Shown: piece by piece, positions 22,610 to 34,264 of the stretch
Numbering within the stretch: the first letter of the stretch is position 1
Layout: each line of letters starts with the position of its first letter
Source of the DNA: Cymbidium sinense
Taxonomy: Eukaryota > Streptophyta > Magnoliopsida > Asparagales > Orchidaceae
Direction of reading: 5' to 3'
DNA: 64,000 nt
Assembly: GCA_021442155.1 (NCBI GenBank)
Contig: CM038222.1
Span: forward strand, 111,417,121-111,481,120
Notes under the pieces: model-generated
Told to the model about the DNA's origin: nothing
Databases searched by the model: none
What the model saw: the letters and a program-made list of their open reading frames with translations, nothing else
Translations under genes and position numbers: made by a program

Positions 22610-22930
22610 GAGCTCAATCGAGCTGGGATCAAGCCTTAAGAGATGGACGGTTGCCCTCTCCCGCAAGCGAGCTCAGTGACGGATCATGGACCGTCCATCC
22701 CGCGTGTTTTGGATGGACGGTGTTGATTAATCTACATTGCATCCTTCGATTTATCCCTTAGGTACCGCAGGCTTAATCCTGACTGTTCAATCTTTGATCG
22801 GACGATCGAGGAGAAAGCGCGTAGCATCGCCGACTGATGCGGCATTGGATGTGATGACTTAAATAACCAATCCCATCGTGCCACAAAAAGCGCGTGCCAC
22901 GTCAGCGGTCCACATGGCACCAACGGGATT
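22610..22930. other. CpG-rich island in LTR B
   Basis: Counterpart of the LTR A island: GATGGACGGTGTTGATTAATC, GATCGGACGATCGAGG, GCGCGTAGCATCGCC, GTGCCACGTCAGCGG. It keeps the same place in the LTR and part of the same sequence (GATTAATC, ATCCC.T.GTGCCAC, GGGATTA). Confidence 0.55.
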
Positions 22931-24918
22931 AGTTATAAAATTAGCATTTTAATTAATCCTTAATAAGAGAAACTTTAAAATTACATAACTAAATGTAGAA
23001 AAATTAGAAAAATACAAAATAAAATGCATTATGAAGATAATTGAAAGGGAAATAATATAAAATTAAGTTTAACTGATTTTAAGCAAAGAATTTTTCTTAA
23101 TTATAGTTTTTTTAAAAACATAATAACCTTAATTAATCCTTAATTACTCCATTAATTGATTCCAAATTTCTTAAGTATGTTTAGAGGGATGACTTCTACC
23201 TTGCCTAATTTTCTTGGAATTTATTAATGGCTTGATTATGGTAATTTCTTGATTCACTCCTAATCACCCTCTTAATTAATTAAATGCTTAATTAACTTAT
23301 TAAAAAGTGATAAATTCATTAATTAAGTTTGATAATTACCCTAGAACAGTGAATGGACTTAGGGAATGAGATTATGAGTCCTCTCCTAAATCTTTTCCCC
23401 TAAGTTTATTTCATTTGGATAAAATTCTAATTAAAGTGCAAATTAATTAAATAATTTTAATCACTTAATTAAATGGCTTAATTAATAAGAATTTTTAAAA
23501 TCAAATCAATCTGAACTAAATCATCTCCTTCTTGGGTAGAAGCTTAGGTGTTCAAATAACCTAAGTAGCTTAAGGAAATCATATTTAACCTATATGTGTG
23601 GGAAGGGTTATGAAAGTACTTAAATTAAACCCATTAGTTTAATTAATCATTAATTGTTAGCCAAATGCATTAGGCCCCCTTTCTTTCTTAGCTGCATTGT
23701 TGATTTAAATTTCTTGTGATTTTATGTCATACATTGGCTCATAATTATTTGGTTAAATATGTTAAAGTGGTGTAGGTAAGGGATAATTAATGAACTTAAT
23801 GAACACCTTAACATAAGTAAAACATAAAATCAACTTAAGGGTTCTAAAAATTAAACTAAAATAACATACACATGTGGGAGATGGGTTAGGACTAGAAAAT
23901 CTTCTCACATTTCCTAAAATTTCCTTAAACCAACTTTGATTCTCCTTAAATGATCTTATTCCATAGGATTATGTTTAGGAATTGATTAGGGTGAGTAAAA
24001 CCACATACTTACATCACTTTATTTCTTTCTTAGCATGCTAAATGTGTATGTCATATGAAAATCATGCATTCATGTCTTTTGAAAAATCAAATTAAAAATG
24101 AAATGTTTCCTTTATGTCAAATTGCATGTTTTGGCTATAGTAAGAATATAAGTGACTACTATCACAATTAAATTCCAAATTATTTTAAAAACCTATAAAT
24201 CAAATATCATAACTGAAAAGTATGCTACTTAAAATTATTTATGAGCTTGCATGTGAGTAAAATATAAAGTTATGCATTATGTGACTTTTCCTTCTCTTTT
24301 CTTAACATGAATTTGGATGGATTTGCAAAGTGTATAGTTCTTTTAAAAGAACATAGAACTTGCTTATATCCTTTCCTATCCACTTCCATGTTATGAATTA
24401 AGGAGGACTCTCACATTTACACATATAAATTGCATAACCAAAAAAAAAAAAACAAACAAAAATTTCTTTGCATGACTCTTTTTCCATTCATTTTTTTTTG
24501 TACATGTACTTGTATTTAAGAAAAGTGGTATATAAATCTAGAAATCCCGGGGTTGCGAGGCTTTAATTAACTGCAAGTAGGTCTTGTACCTTACACCCAT
24601 GGTGTAGAACAATGGCGTCGTACTCACTTATGCCTTTTATACATGTAAATGTGCATATAAATAATGGATAAAAGAGTCACTCTTTTCTACTTAAACAAAA
24701 TCATGCATCATAAAACATTCCAAATTTCTTTAAGCAAATATCTCTTAGCATTTATCATCTAAGTGTGCTAAATATCTCCATTTGCATGTATAGATATGCT
24801 TAGGATTCATCCATATGCATGTTACATATGTTGGAAAGAAATAAAGTGTTCTGTATTTTCTGATAGTAATTCACTTTACTTAATCTTAAAATACCTTTCT
24901 CTTTGAATAGGTTTGTTT

Positions 24919-24923
24919 AGGGT
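24919..24923. repeat. 5' target-site duplication of element C (AGGGT)
   Basis: AGGGT directly before the 5' LTR; the same five bases follow the 3' LTR at 50286-50290. Removing element C plus one copy restores a sequence colinear with LTR A. Confidence 0.85.
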
Positions 24924-26731
24924 TGTTGACCTCACTTTTGGAGTGAGCTCTTAACCTCCTCTCCTTAGACTTAGGACTCTTCTAGACACTAAGAGCTCCT
25001 TAGTCATAAGACACTTCTAGTGATTAGGTGAACACTTAACCTAAGCTTAGAGACTTAGAAGAGTTAATCATAAGATTAGGCTATGCCATAGGGCTTAAGA
25101 AAATTACCTATCCTATAGCCTAAACCCAATCAAGATACACTTTCTCAAATCAAACCTAGATTCAAATCTCAAACTAATTCTCAAATTTAAATTCAAATTA
25201 CAAATCTAATTTCAAATTTGACTCCAAATGATTGAAACCCAAAATCAAATTCTAATCCTAAGACCCTTCCTAAGCCATTTCATAAGCTTAGCCAAAACTC
25301 CCTTTAGTTCAAATCAAACTCAATCGATCTCTTTATAAATCAATTATTTCTTCATTTATATTCACAAATATAAATGAAATCTAAATTCAAATGACCAAAA
25401 CTATATCAAAAATCAAATCCAAACTCAATCTAAGCCATTTATGCTAATTCTTTGGACTTAGCCAAATTCTATCCAAATCAAGTCAAAACTAATAGATTTT
25501 CTCTCGAATCAATCATTCATTCGATCATTTATCCAAATATAAATAAAACCTACAATCATTAAACTGAATTTAAGTTAACCCAAGTCAAGTCTAACTTAGC
25601 CCTTGTAACTTAAAAGTTTTAATTAAGCCAAAACTTATTGGACTTCAAATTAATTACCGTTGAATTTATATTTCAATCTAGAGCTCATATATAAGTTCAA
25701 CTAAGCTCGAATCAAACCAAAACCAAACCAATTGACCCACTTAGATCCACTTGAACCAAAGTGACCTAAAGGACCCATTTGAGCAAAATTTCAATTCAAC
25801 TCAAATTGGATTGAACCAAGCTAACCAAAATCTTCCACCAAATCAATTCGGTCAAACCAAGTCAACTTAATCATTTGACCAATTCAACCCTTAGCCCAAA
25901 TGAACCAAAATTAGCTAAAACTCATCCTATAATAAATTGATTGAAACTAATGATTTGAATCAGCCCAAAGTCGATATTTAAATATGACTTGACCACCAAT
26001 TGAGCCAAACCAAGCCCAATTGGCCATTTGATCCAAGTTGACCCAAATTGGCCTAAAAGACCAAATTGGGTCAAATCATGATCTAACCAAAATTGATTGC
26101 AAACAATGGCTCAAGTTCATTCCAAATTGATTATTAAACTTGACCAAAGCCATAATTGAGCCTAATTTGACCAATCGGTTAACTTGACCCAACCTAGCCC
26201 AAATTGGCCTAAAGGGTCAATTTGGCCTAAATCCAAATTAAATCCAAATTAATTCAAACCAAAGACCACATTCATCATCAATTAGCCAATTGAACATGAA
26301 TCAACCCATAACCCAAGCCAATTTGGCCAATTTTTCCAATTTTGGTCAAATTGATCAACTTGACCCCATATGACCCATATGACTCAAATTGAGCCAAATC
26401 CCTTGAAGCCAAGCCATGACCCATTAGGGGCAGATCAACCCGACCCAAACCCATTTAGGATCAACCCAAAATTAACCCAACCTAATTAAATCTCTCATGG
26501 ATCCTCCCCCCACATAGGTTTTCACCCAACCTCATTTAATTCTCCCCCAACACATGCACTTAACTCCTCCCTAATATTTGCATTGAATAGAGCTGATCAT
26601 ACGATAGTAAGAGAAGACTTTGGAGCAAAAATCCAAAGTCCTCAATCAATCCATCATCCATCCCAATCAACCTAAGCAAGATAATAATATTTTAGAGCCA
26701 AAAAATTCAAAAAGGGTGGATTTTTGACTAT

Positions 26732-26738
26732 TATAAAA
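26732..26738 (+). promoter_or_regulatory. TATA box in 5' LTR of element C
   Basis: TATAAAA in the context GACTATTATAAAAGGAGGG. The same site stands at 45976-45982 in the 3' LTR and there too is preceded by GGTGGATTTT. It would put the RNA start near 26765 and give a U3 of about 1.8 kb. RNA start is inferred from position only. Confidence 0.5.
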
Positions 26739-27239
26739 GGAGGGAGAAATGAGGCTTCAACTCTCTTGCCCCCATCTCTATTCAGCCCCCAAAAGCTCCC
26801 CAAAGTAAAAAAAGGAACCCACCTCCCTCCTCTTTGAGCCATTTTTGAGCTCAAAAACATAAGTAGATGCTTTCCGGTGAGGCGACGCTGAATATTAGAG
26901 AAGATGACATTCCAAAGGGAGGCAAAGCCTAAAAATCATTCCAAAGCTTCCTCACATACCTAAGAGTTCACTCAAATCTTCACCATCACCAGAAACCATC
27001 CCTGGCGAGGAAAATTTTTCCAAACTTTAGCCGGCCTTAGGATTTCTCACATTTTGTGTTAATTTTCTCACGATTTTAGGAATTTCTCTTAGATAATCTC
27101 GGAATTTTTACTTTAAATCATCCCAATTAGAAAATAAATTTTTTTTGCTACAAATCAATGTAAAAATGGGTCAATTTGGACAAGTTTTCACTTAGAAATC
27201 TCATTTTTCCTTTTAAAAAAACTTATTTTCACTGTTCAT

Positions 27240-27500
27240 CGCTGGTGGGGCTACAACCATCATCCGATCCTGCGGTTCACGAGGTCAGACTGTTCGGATC
27301 ACCTGATGCAATCTAGACTGTCCGATCACATGGTTCACGTGATTGGATGGTTCAGATCGCACGTCGATCGCATGATCCTGGCCTTTGGATGCGATCGATG
27401 ATATCGACTGTGATCGATGGTTCAGAGCAAACTGCGATCGCTCTCCAGACCGCTGACCGATCTTCCTGCCCAAATGGCTAATGTCAGCGCTGCGCAGATT
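27240..27500. other. CpG-rich island in 5' LTR of element C
   Basis: GC-rich block about 500 bp after the TATA box, with repeated GATCG/CGATC words (GTCGATCGCATGATCC, GATGCGATCGATGATATCG). The corresponding block at 46490-46740 has changed at many CpG sites. Confidence 0.5.
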
Positions 27501-29439
27501 TTTCTGATTTAAAAAATTAATTTAAATCACCTGAAACTTCAAAAATTCATAGAAAATTAAATACTTAACCAAAAAATTGCAAACAAGGGCTCGTTTGATT
27601 CATCTTTTCGAGAGGAATCCAACAAATCTAAAATTCCCAAATTTCCCTAAGTATTTTGAGCTTAATTTGAGTTTTAGTGAAAATCAAATTTCATTAATTA
27701 AAATAAAAATATATGTCATATTAAGTTGAAATTTTTAGGGATTGATTTAAAGTTAAAACACGCCTACCATAAAATTTCAAATAAATTAATCTGCCATCTT
27801 AACAAACCAAATTAACTTTATAAATCAGATTAAAATTAATTCAAATCAAACACTTAATTAATGTACTAATTAATTTGATCACACATCTTAAGTAAACTAA
27901 TTAAAGCCAATCAAATTAATCATATTAAACTTAAGCTTAATTAAACATAAATTTGAACATAATCAAAATGCAATTAAATACAATCAAAACCTAAATTATT
28001 AAGTCATTAATTACATCATTAAATTAAACAAATACAAAATCAAATTGAAAATTAAACAAACCTATATAATTAACATAAATACACTTCTGAATTAAACTAA
28101 TCACATAATCACATTGAACCTAAGCAAACCCATAGACTAATAAAGCTAATTAAATCAAATTAAATCAAATTAAACCAAATTAAGAAAGACTCTCATCAAT
28201 TTAATATGTAATCAAATCAAATCTCATTCAACCTACTTAAATAAGATAAACTAGTTAACTATCCAATGTATGAAATCAAAATACAAACCAAACTTTGATA
28301 AACATGACAAATGGGTGAGACTAAAAATAAAATCAAAATTACAAAGTATCAAACTCAACTAAAATCAAAATAAAATCTTAATTAATCTAATGTGATCAAA
28401 CTACAAATAAATGAACCACAATCAAATCAAATAAGCATAAAATTAAGTCACATAACAATAATCAAAGAAAATAATTAAATATTAATTTAAAAGGATATTG
28501 AATTATCAAGATTTAATTAAACCAAAATATCTAATCTAAAATTAATTAGTCAAAAACACATGAACTTAAACAAACTTAAACTTCATTAGATATTAAGGAT
28601 ATTGAATTATCAAGATGCAATTAAACTAAAACATCTAAATCAAAATCAATCAATCAAATACTTAAAGAAACTCAAATTCTAAATTCTAAGTCAAATCAAA
28701 TCAAATGAATTACACAAATTCAAATGGGCTAATTAAGATACTTAAGGACCTTAGTTAGACTCTTTTGGAGTTAGGATGTAGAATAGGATGAGTTCTATCT
28801 ATAAATGGAATTCATTCTACTATTCATTCTAAAAAACTTAAGCATCACTTTAACCAAATAAAAGTGAAATAAAAATGAAAAATAAATCATTAAATCATTT
28901 AAATTGAAATCACCCGAAGGTAAAATTTAAATAAAATTCAAACTCCAAATTGAAACTTAAACTAAAGAAGCCTAGTAAAGTCTTGCTACACAAGCCTTAA
29001 GCACACACATTAGAATACTAAGTCACCACTTCTAGTTCTAATTTAGGGCGTTATATGTATGATGTTGTGTTTTGTTTTGTGATGTAATATTTTAGACTGG
29101 ATGTTAGGGCGTATGTTTCGTATATTGGATGTTAGGCCGTTATTAGCCTAATTATATTTTCTACAGGGGGTTGTGCTTAAGGGGCCGCTGTAATAAAAAT
29201 ATAAATACATTTGTTCTGCTCGTTGCTTAGCCCCTAAGCATAACTCATGTTAGGACAAGTGGGCTTCATTACCCATGTGTGGGGAGCTAAGTCCAAATTA
29301 TTTAGCTAACATTTGTTTTGCAAGTGTAACTAGATTTATTTTTCCTATTTTTGATATAATTTTATATTAGGAATTAGGATTAGTGTTATGGGGGATTAGG
29401 ATGAGTAGTGGCCAGAAGGCTTAGTCCCTAGGGTGCCCT

Positions 29440-29637
29440 ATGATGCCTTTGGAGCAAATCAAATCAAAAGAAAGAGAAGGAAGAAATGAAGAAAAGAAGA
29501 CCCCAATAGCATGTATTATTTTTTGTAATCCGAGTTGTATAAGGGTAAAGCTCAGATATCCATATTTTTTTCTCTTTTTGGGGTGTACAACGGAGCTCGA
29601 CCGCAGTAGCCTTTTATACTTTTACGATAGTTTATAA
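29440..29637 (+). CDS. Small ORF shared by LTR copies (5' LTR of C)
   Basis: A 65-codon frame starting MMPLEQIKSKEREGRNEEKK, then CNPSCIRVKL, then YPYFFLFLG and LLYFYDSL. It keeps the frame of its counterpart at 48690-48887, with about a dozen residue changes, and aligns with the C-terminal half of the ORF at 15088-15330. No known domain. It may be a short protein made from the LTR leader, or chance. Confidence 0.3.
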   Translation: MMPLEQIKSKEREGRNEEKKTPIACIIFCNPSCIRVKLRYPYFFLFLGCTTELDRSSLLYFYDSL

Positions 29638-30639
29638 AAATATTTGTTGTGTTTAGATTGCACATTAGAACAACATGATATTCATAGTTTTCTTTATGAT
29701 TGATGCTTAAATGTGTGACCTAGATGCGGTAAGCTCTTAGGATAAAATTAACTTTTATACCATAATTAATAACTCACAATTAAAATTTAAAATAACTCAT
29801 AATCTCACATAAAAGCTTAGGAATTAAATCAAGATAATAAAATTTTTAGCAATCACTTAGTTAGATGAATGAATGTATAATATCATGCAAGTCATATTCT
29901 TCCACTCTTGTTAAGAGGGGACTTCCATCTATGCCAGAGAATGAAGTCTTAACCTGTGAGAGCCTTTGATGGAAGAAAACTCATTTCCCTCTTGATTTGG
30001 CTCATAATCAAGTTCTCATGCATTTAGGCATACAAATCCCATAGCCTGTGTCAAAATAAAGAGTTCAAAAGAATCAAATAATTTTGATAAAATTTGCATT
30101 AGATTAAGTCATGAATTCATACCACTCATGCTCTAGTTTGTTAGGGAGTGAGTTTAAAGACTTAGCCTCCTTTTTAAATGAACAGTAACCTAGCCATCTT
30201 GGAAAGCATAAGACTTTCCTACATAGATTTAAAGCGTAGGAGTTAGTTGGCTACCACTCCATACGATAATAAGTCCAGCAGTCGGGTGGTTTATTCTCGC
30301 TTGTGGAGGTACACCATATACATATTTTCATCTTAGATTTAGGTATAAAACTCTCTAGCTTAGGATCTGAGGAAGCTATTTTCTTTGGGCTACAAGCATA
30401 AATCCTCACCTCTTAGGCATTTCCACAAGCTTATGTTGTGGAATTATAAGCCATAACAATCTAATAAAATGTTAACTCAAATAATTGACTCTCTTAGATT
30501 TTAAAAATATAAAGCCCAATTACAGGGTAGATCAGAATGCTCACTAGGCTTCCTAGTATAATGAGCATTTTCTACTTTCTCCCTTTGACTTCGAATAATA
30601 AGTCTTCTCTTTGATCTATCCCATTTGATTTTCTAAAAT

Positions 30640-32380
30640 AGCCAATCCTTTGATTAACCAAACCTCACTTAACAAATCCTATGATTATTACATGGAGGTT
30701 CTTTTCAAAATCAAAATCAACCATTTTTAATGTGTTTTCAAAAGAACATTTTCTTTGGAAATAGCTATCCCCATCCCACACACTCAAATTTATTTGATGG
30801 AGGTTTTATTTTTGAATAAAATCATCATATAAAATTGAAACTCCACTTAGCATACTTCACATGTGCTAGAGTTGAAGGTTTCCCCCTTTTCGAAAAGCAA
30901 TAAATCATACACACACAAAAAGAAAGTCAAACATATTTGAACAACACACACACACACACACACACACACTTGTAATACCCAAATTTGTCAAATGGGAGTT
31001 CCCCTTCCCTTGGAGAAGGTAGAGGAAATTGAATTCTATTTGCACTTTTCTTATAAAACTCATTCTTGCCAAAGTCTTGGACTTCAAGATACATTTGGAT
31101 CACATTTGACATGTCCAAGTATATCAAATGAGAACCCCCTTTTTGAAAATCATATGAACAAATTGAACTCCATTTAACATACCTAAGTTTGTTAAATAAG
31201 TTCTTTTCTTTTCAAAATCATAAACGCATTTGACTTTCACTTAACATACCAAATTTGTTAAGTGAGAGTTTCATTTAAACACATATAACTTTCACTTAAT
31301 ATACCAAATTTATTAAGTGAGAGTTTCATTTTCAAAATCATAAACACATTTAATTTTCACTTAACATACCAAATTTATTAAGTGGGAGTTTCATTTTCAA
31401 AATCATAAACACACTTGACTTTTATTTAACATACCAAGTTTGTTAAGTGAGAGTTTCATTTTCAAAAATCTTAAACACATTTAACTTTTACTTAACATAC
31501 CAAATTTGTTAAGTGAGAGTTTTATTTTTAAAATTCATAAATACATTGAACTTTCACTTAACATACCAAATTTGTTAAGTGAGAGTTTCATTTTCAAAGT
31601 CATAAACGCATTTGACTTTCACTTAGCATGCCAAATTTGTGAAGTGAGAGTTTTATTTTCAAAAATCATAAGCACATTTGACTTTCACTTAACTTACCAA
31701 ATTTGTTAAGCGAGAGTTTCATTATGAAAATCATAAACAAATTTGACTTTCACTTAACATACCAACTTTGTTAAGTTAGGGTCTCTTTTTCAATACACGT
31801 TTGATCCCTATTTTAACATATCAAATTTGTTAAATAAGGATCCAATTTTTCATGTCAAACCACACTTGAGCTTTCACTTAACATACCAAATTTGTTAAGT
31901 GAGAGTCTCATTCTCAAAGAAAAACAAACATATCTCAAACACATTTCGAGCTTTCATTTAACATACCAAATCTGTTAAGTGAAAGCCTCATCATCAAACA
32001 CAAATCAAACACATGTGGCATCTACTTAACATACCAAATTTGTTAAGTAAGAAGCTTTATTTTCAAATCAAAATATGGCACAATCAAATCTTCATACGTA
32101 AAAATATTTCAAACACACAAGCACAACCTCTTCTTAGCATACCCAATTTTGCTAAGTTGAGGTCTTTCAAACTATCAATACTTTCAATGAAGATGCACAA
32201 AATACAAATATCTCCAAGAAAATCTCTCCTCAAGTTTTAGAACCCCACACAACCTACCTAAATCGGTTGAGTATGGGTTTTAAATCAAAATCAAATGATA
32301 AAGACTCTCCTCAATATCCAAAATCTCTTCAAAATTTCATTGAACCCCACTTAACTTTTTTAAGATTGTTCAATATGGGT
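30640..32380. repeat. ~65-bp tandem array of hairpin-forming units
   Basis: About 17 units. The core reads CACTTAAC-ATACCAAATTT-GTTAAGTG, an 8-nt perfect inverted repeat around an 11-base loop, followed by AGAGTTTCATTTTCAAAATC. ACCAAATTT recurs at 31248, 31303, 31368, 31433 and about 31499. Outer units (before 31200, after 32050) are more diverged. A (CA)n tract lies at 30943-30969. The array occupies the place of the 5' LTR end, primer-binding site and leader. The small ORFs at 31506-31709 and 32013-32240 read the repeat. Confidence 0.85.
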
Positions 32381-32512
32381 TCAAATTCTGAATCAAATCT
32401 TGAGATCAATTATTAAAGGTGAATATCAAGGCAAGTGTCTGACTCAACTATATTTTGACAATGTAGATTTTAGTGCAGTTAATTCTTCCAGTCCTCAGTT
32501 AGTACAACATCC

Positions 32513-34000
32513 ATGGCTCCCAACAAGTTCATGTTTTCCTTCCCCACTAGTCTAAACTTAGCCCTGGATTAGGCTAGTCTCTCTACTATTGGCTCCACCA
32601 AGGTCATCTACTTTGGCCATGGTTTTGAGGGGGCAAAAATTTCTTGTGAGGGGACAACCCTCACCATAGGAGGTGGTGGGGTAGATGTCACTTATCCGTT
32701 TCGATATGACATCTTATTTTGAGTTTCCTCCACTAAATAGGAAAGCCTTTGTTGGTCCTGCTACCCTACCAGTATCAATTTCTATGCTAGTTGTTCCAGC
32801 TCAAGGTCAGTCAATTACTCCTGCTACAGCACTAATAAGGGCTACTACCCCATCCTTAGACACCCCAAAGGGAAAGACTATCTTGGTTTCTGAGGTAGTC
32901 TCCTCCACGTTCAAGGTGGGTGCTAGCTCTCGCTCTGCCATACCTACACGTACACTGCACTGCAATAAGAATCGCAAGGTCAAGTGACATCACAAGAGGG
33001 TGGAGAGAGATATGGAAACCGCTTCCCATGTGGCTAAGGAGGGATCTCCCTATGAGACCTCTCCACATTTGAGTGGTAATAGGTTCCACCCCCTCTCAGC
33101 CTCAGATGGAGAGGAGGACTATAGAAGGATTATTGCACTATCTCCACCACCAACATATTTTAGTATACCAGCTAGGGAGTACAGGAAGCCCTATGTCGGG
33201 CTCAGGATAGTCTTGCACTAGGTTGGCCGAGCCTACGAACGCTCAGAGTCTGCTATAATTTTTGATCTGAGGACTGTTATCCCTAGGAGAGTCATAAGTC
33301 AGATCTAGAGGGAGAGATCCTTGGAGGCTCAGACATCAACTCAGATAAGTAGGAGGGAGCAATAAAGGTTTGCCAGGCAGTCGACGGCCCCAGCTCTGAT
33401 GGATTTTCCTGATCGTCGCCCTACTAGGGCCGATCATTTAGACAACATCATCCTTACCTGTGCTACTTGTCATAAGAGGAGTAGGCCTATAGTCGAGGGG
33501 TAGTCGGTACTACCTCTGCACTGCTCCACTCATCACCCACCATCGACTATCCAGCTCATGACATTTCCCATTCCAACCTAGATCTAGAAGCCCCAATCTA
33601 ATAAAATACCAGCACCATTGGTGATCTGGTTAGGACCCAAGGATCCCACTCCATCTACTCCACTCATTGAGGTAAGATCAAGCTCTCCTATTCGACCTCC
33701 CACCTCAGCTACAAAGAAGATGGAATGGTGACCCAAGGATGCTGTGGTTGAGTCACCACCATAGTCATAATAATTATAGTTACAGTAGCCTTTATTGTTT
33801 CCATTAGCATCGTGGCGGGGTGAGGATATGATGTAGTGTCCATGGTAGTGATCCTCCACCCAAGATGCTGATGTGATCAACATATACCTTCAAGACAGCC
33901 CTCCTAGAGATAGTAGTACAGTGATAAGAAATGCTCGATATATTTTTGTCAGTGAGCATAGCCCCACTACCGGTCAGCAGTGAGTGTTTGTCCTTCATGA
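32513..34000 (+). pseudogene. Unrecognised ORF upstream of gag in element C
   Basis: An ATG at 32513 opens MAPNKFMFSFPTSLNLALD, meets one TAG, and goes on for about 50 codons (SLSTIGSTKVIYFGHGFEGA and on). A frame shift near 32700 leads to the frame of 32685-32987. That frame then runs on through single stops to about 33740 (SDGEEDYRRIIALSPPPTYF, then PAREYRKPYVGLR). It is Ser/Thr/Pro-rich with a basic patch. Several stops stand where Gln or Arg codons are likely (TAG, TAA, TGA). Ogre-type elements carry an extra ORF of unknown function before gag, and this has that position. I do not recognise its fold. Confidence 0.5.
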
Positions 34001-34264
34001 TTAGACCACTCTTTAGATGAAATCCTTATTCAGTACTTCACTGAGAAGAGGGAACCTGGGGGCGATCACTCTAATAAATAGGATGTTAGCATCAGTTTTG
34101 ATCCAAATATGGATGATCTCTTAGAGGACTCAGTGGAAGTCCATATGGTTGACATTAGGGGTTCCCTCCTTAAGGATCAGCATAGCCAGGAGGGTGTTGT
34201 AGTTAAGAAAGAAGACATAGCTCATTCAACTTAAAACCTTTGTTAGCGACTGAGGCAGAGAGAT

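Larger units (their letters stand above)
19412..24923 (+). mobile_element. LTR 'B', 5' part (interrupted by element C)
   Basis: Starts TATTGACCTCATTTTTAG and follows LTR A block by block: opening 'TTAGACACTAAGA' block, long TTGACCCAA-type degenerate repeats (20640-21560), CpG-rich island (22610-22930), then AT-rich 3' half. It stops at 24923 inside the block CTTAATCTTAAAATACCTTT. LTR A shows the same block at 14295-14320 and simply continues. The missing remainder resumes at 50291 after element C. Total length of the two parts is about 7.9 kb. I could not decide whether B is a solo LTR or part of a longer element. Confidence 0.85.
24924..30655 (+). mobile_element. 5' LTR of element C (3' end lost)
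   Basis: Begins TGTTGACCTCACTTTTGGAG. It is colinear with the 3' LTR from the 'TTCTAGACACTAAGA' block to CAATCCTTTGAT near 30654 (matching 49925). The last ~360 bp present in the 3' LTR (49926-50285) are missing here, and sequence of the hairpin tandem array follows at once. The end of U5 and the primer-binding site are therefore gone, which alone would stop minus-strand priming. Confidence 0.85.

Noticed and set aside
31200..32100. CRISPR-like array of repeats with spacers
   Set aside because: The whole ~65-bp unit repeats, not a short repeat with unique spacers, and the context is a plant retrotransposon.
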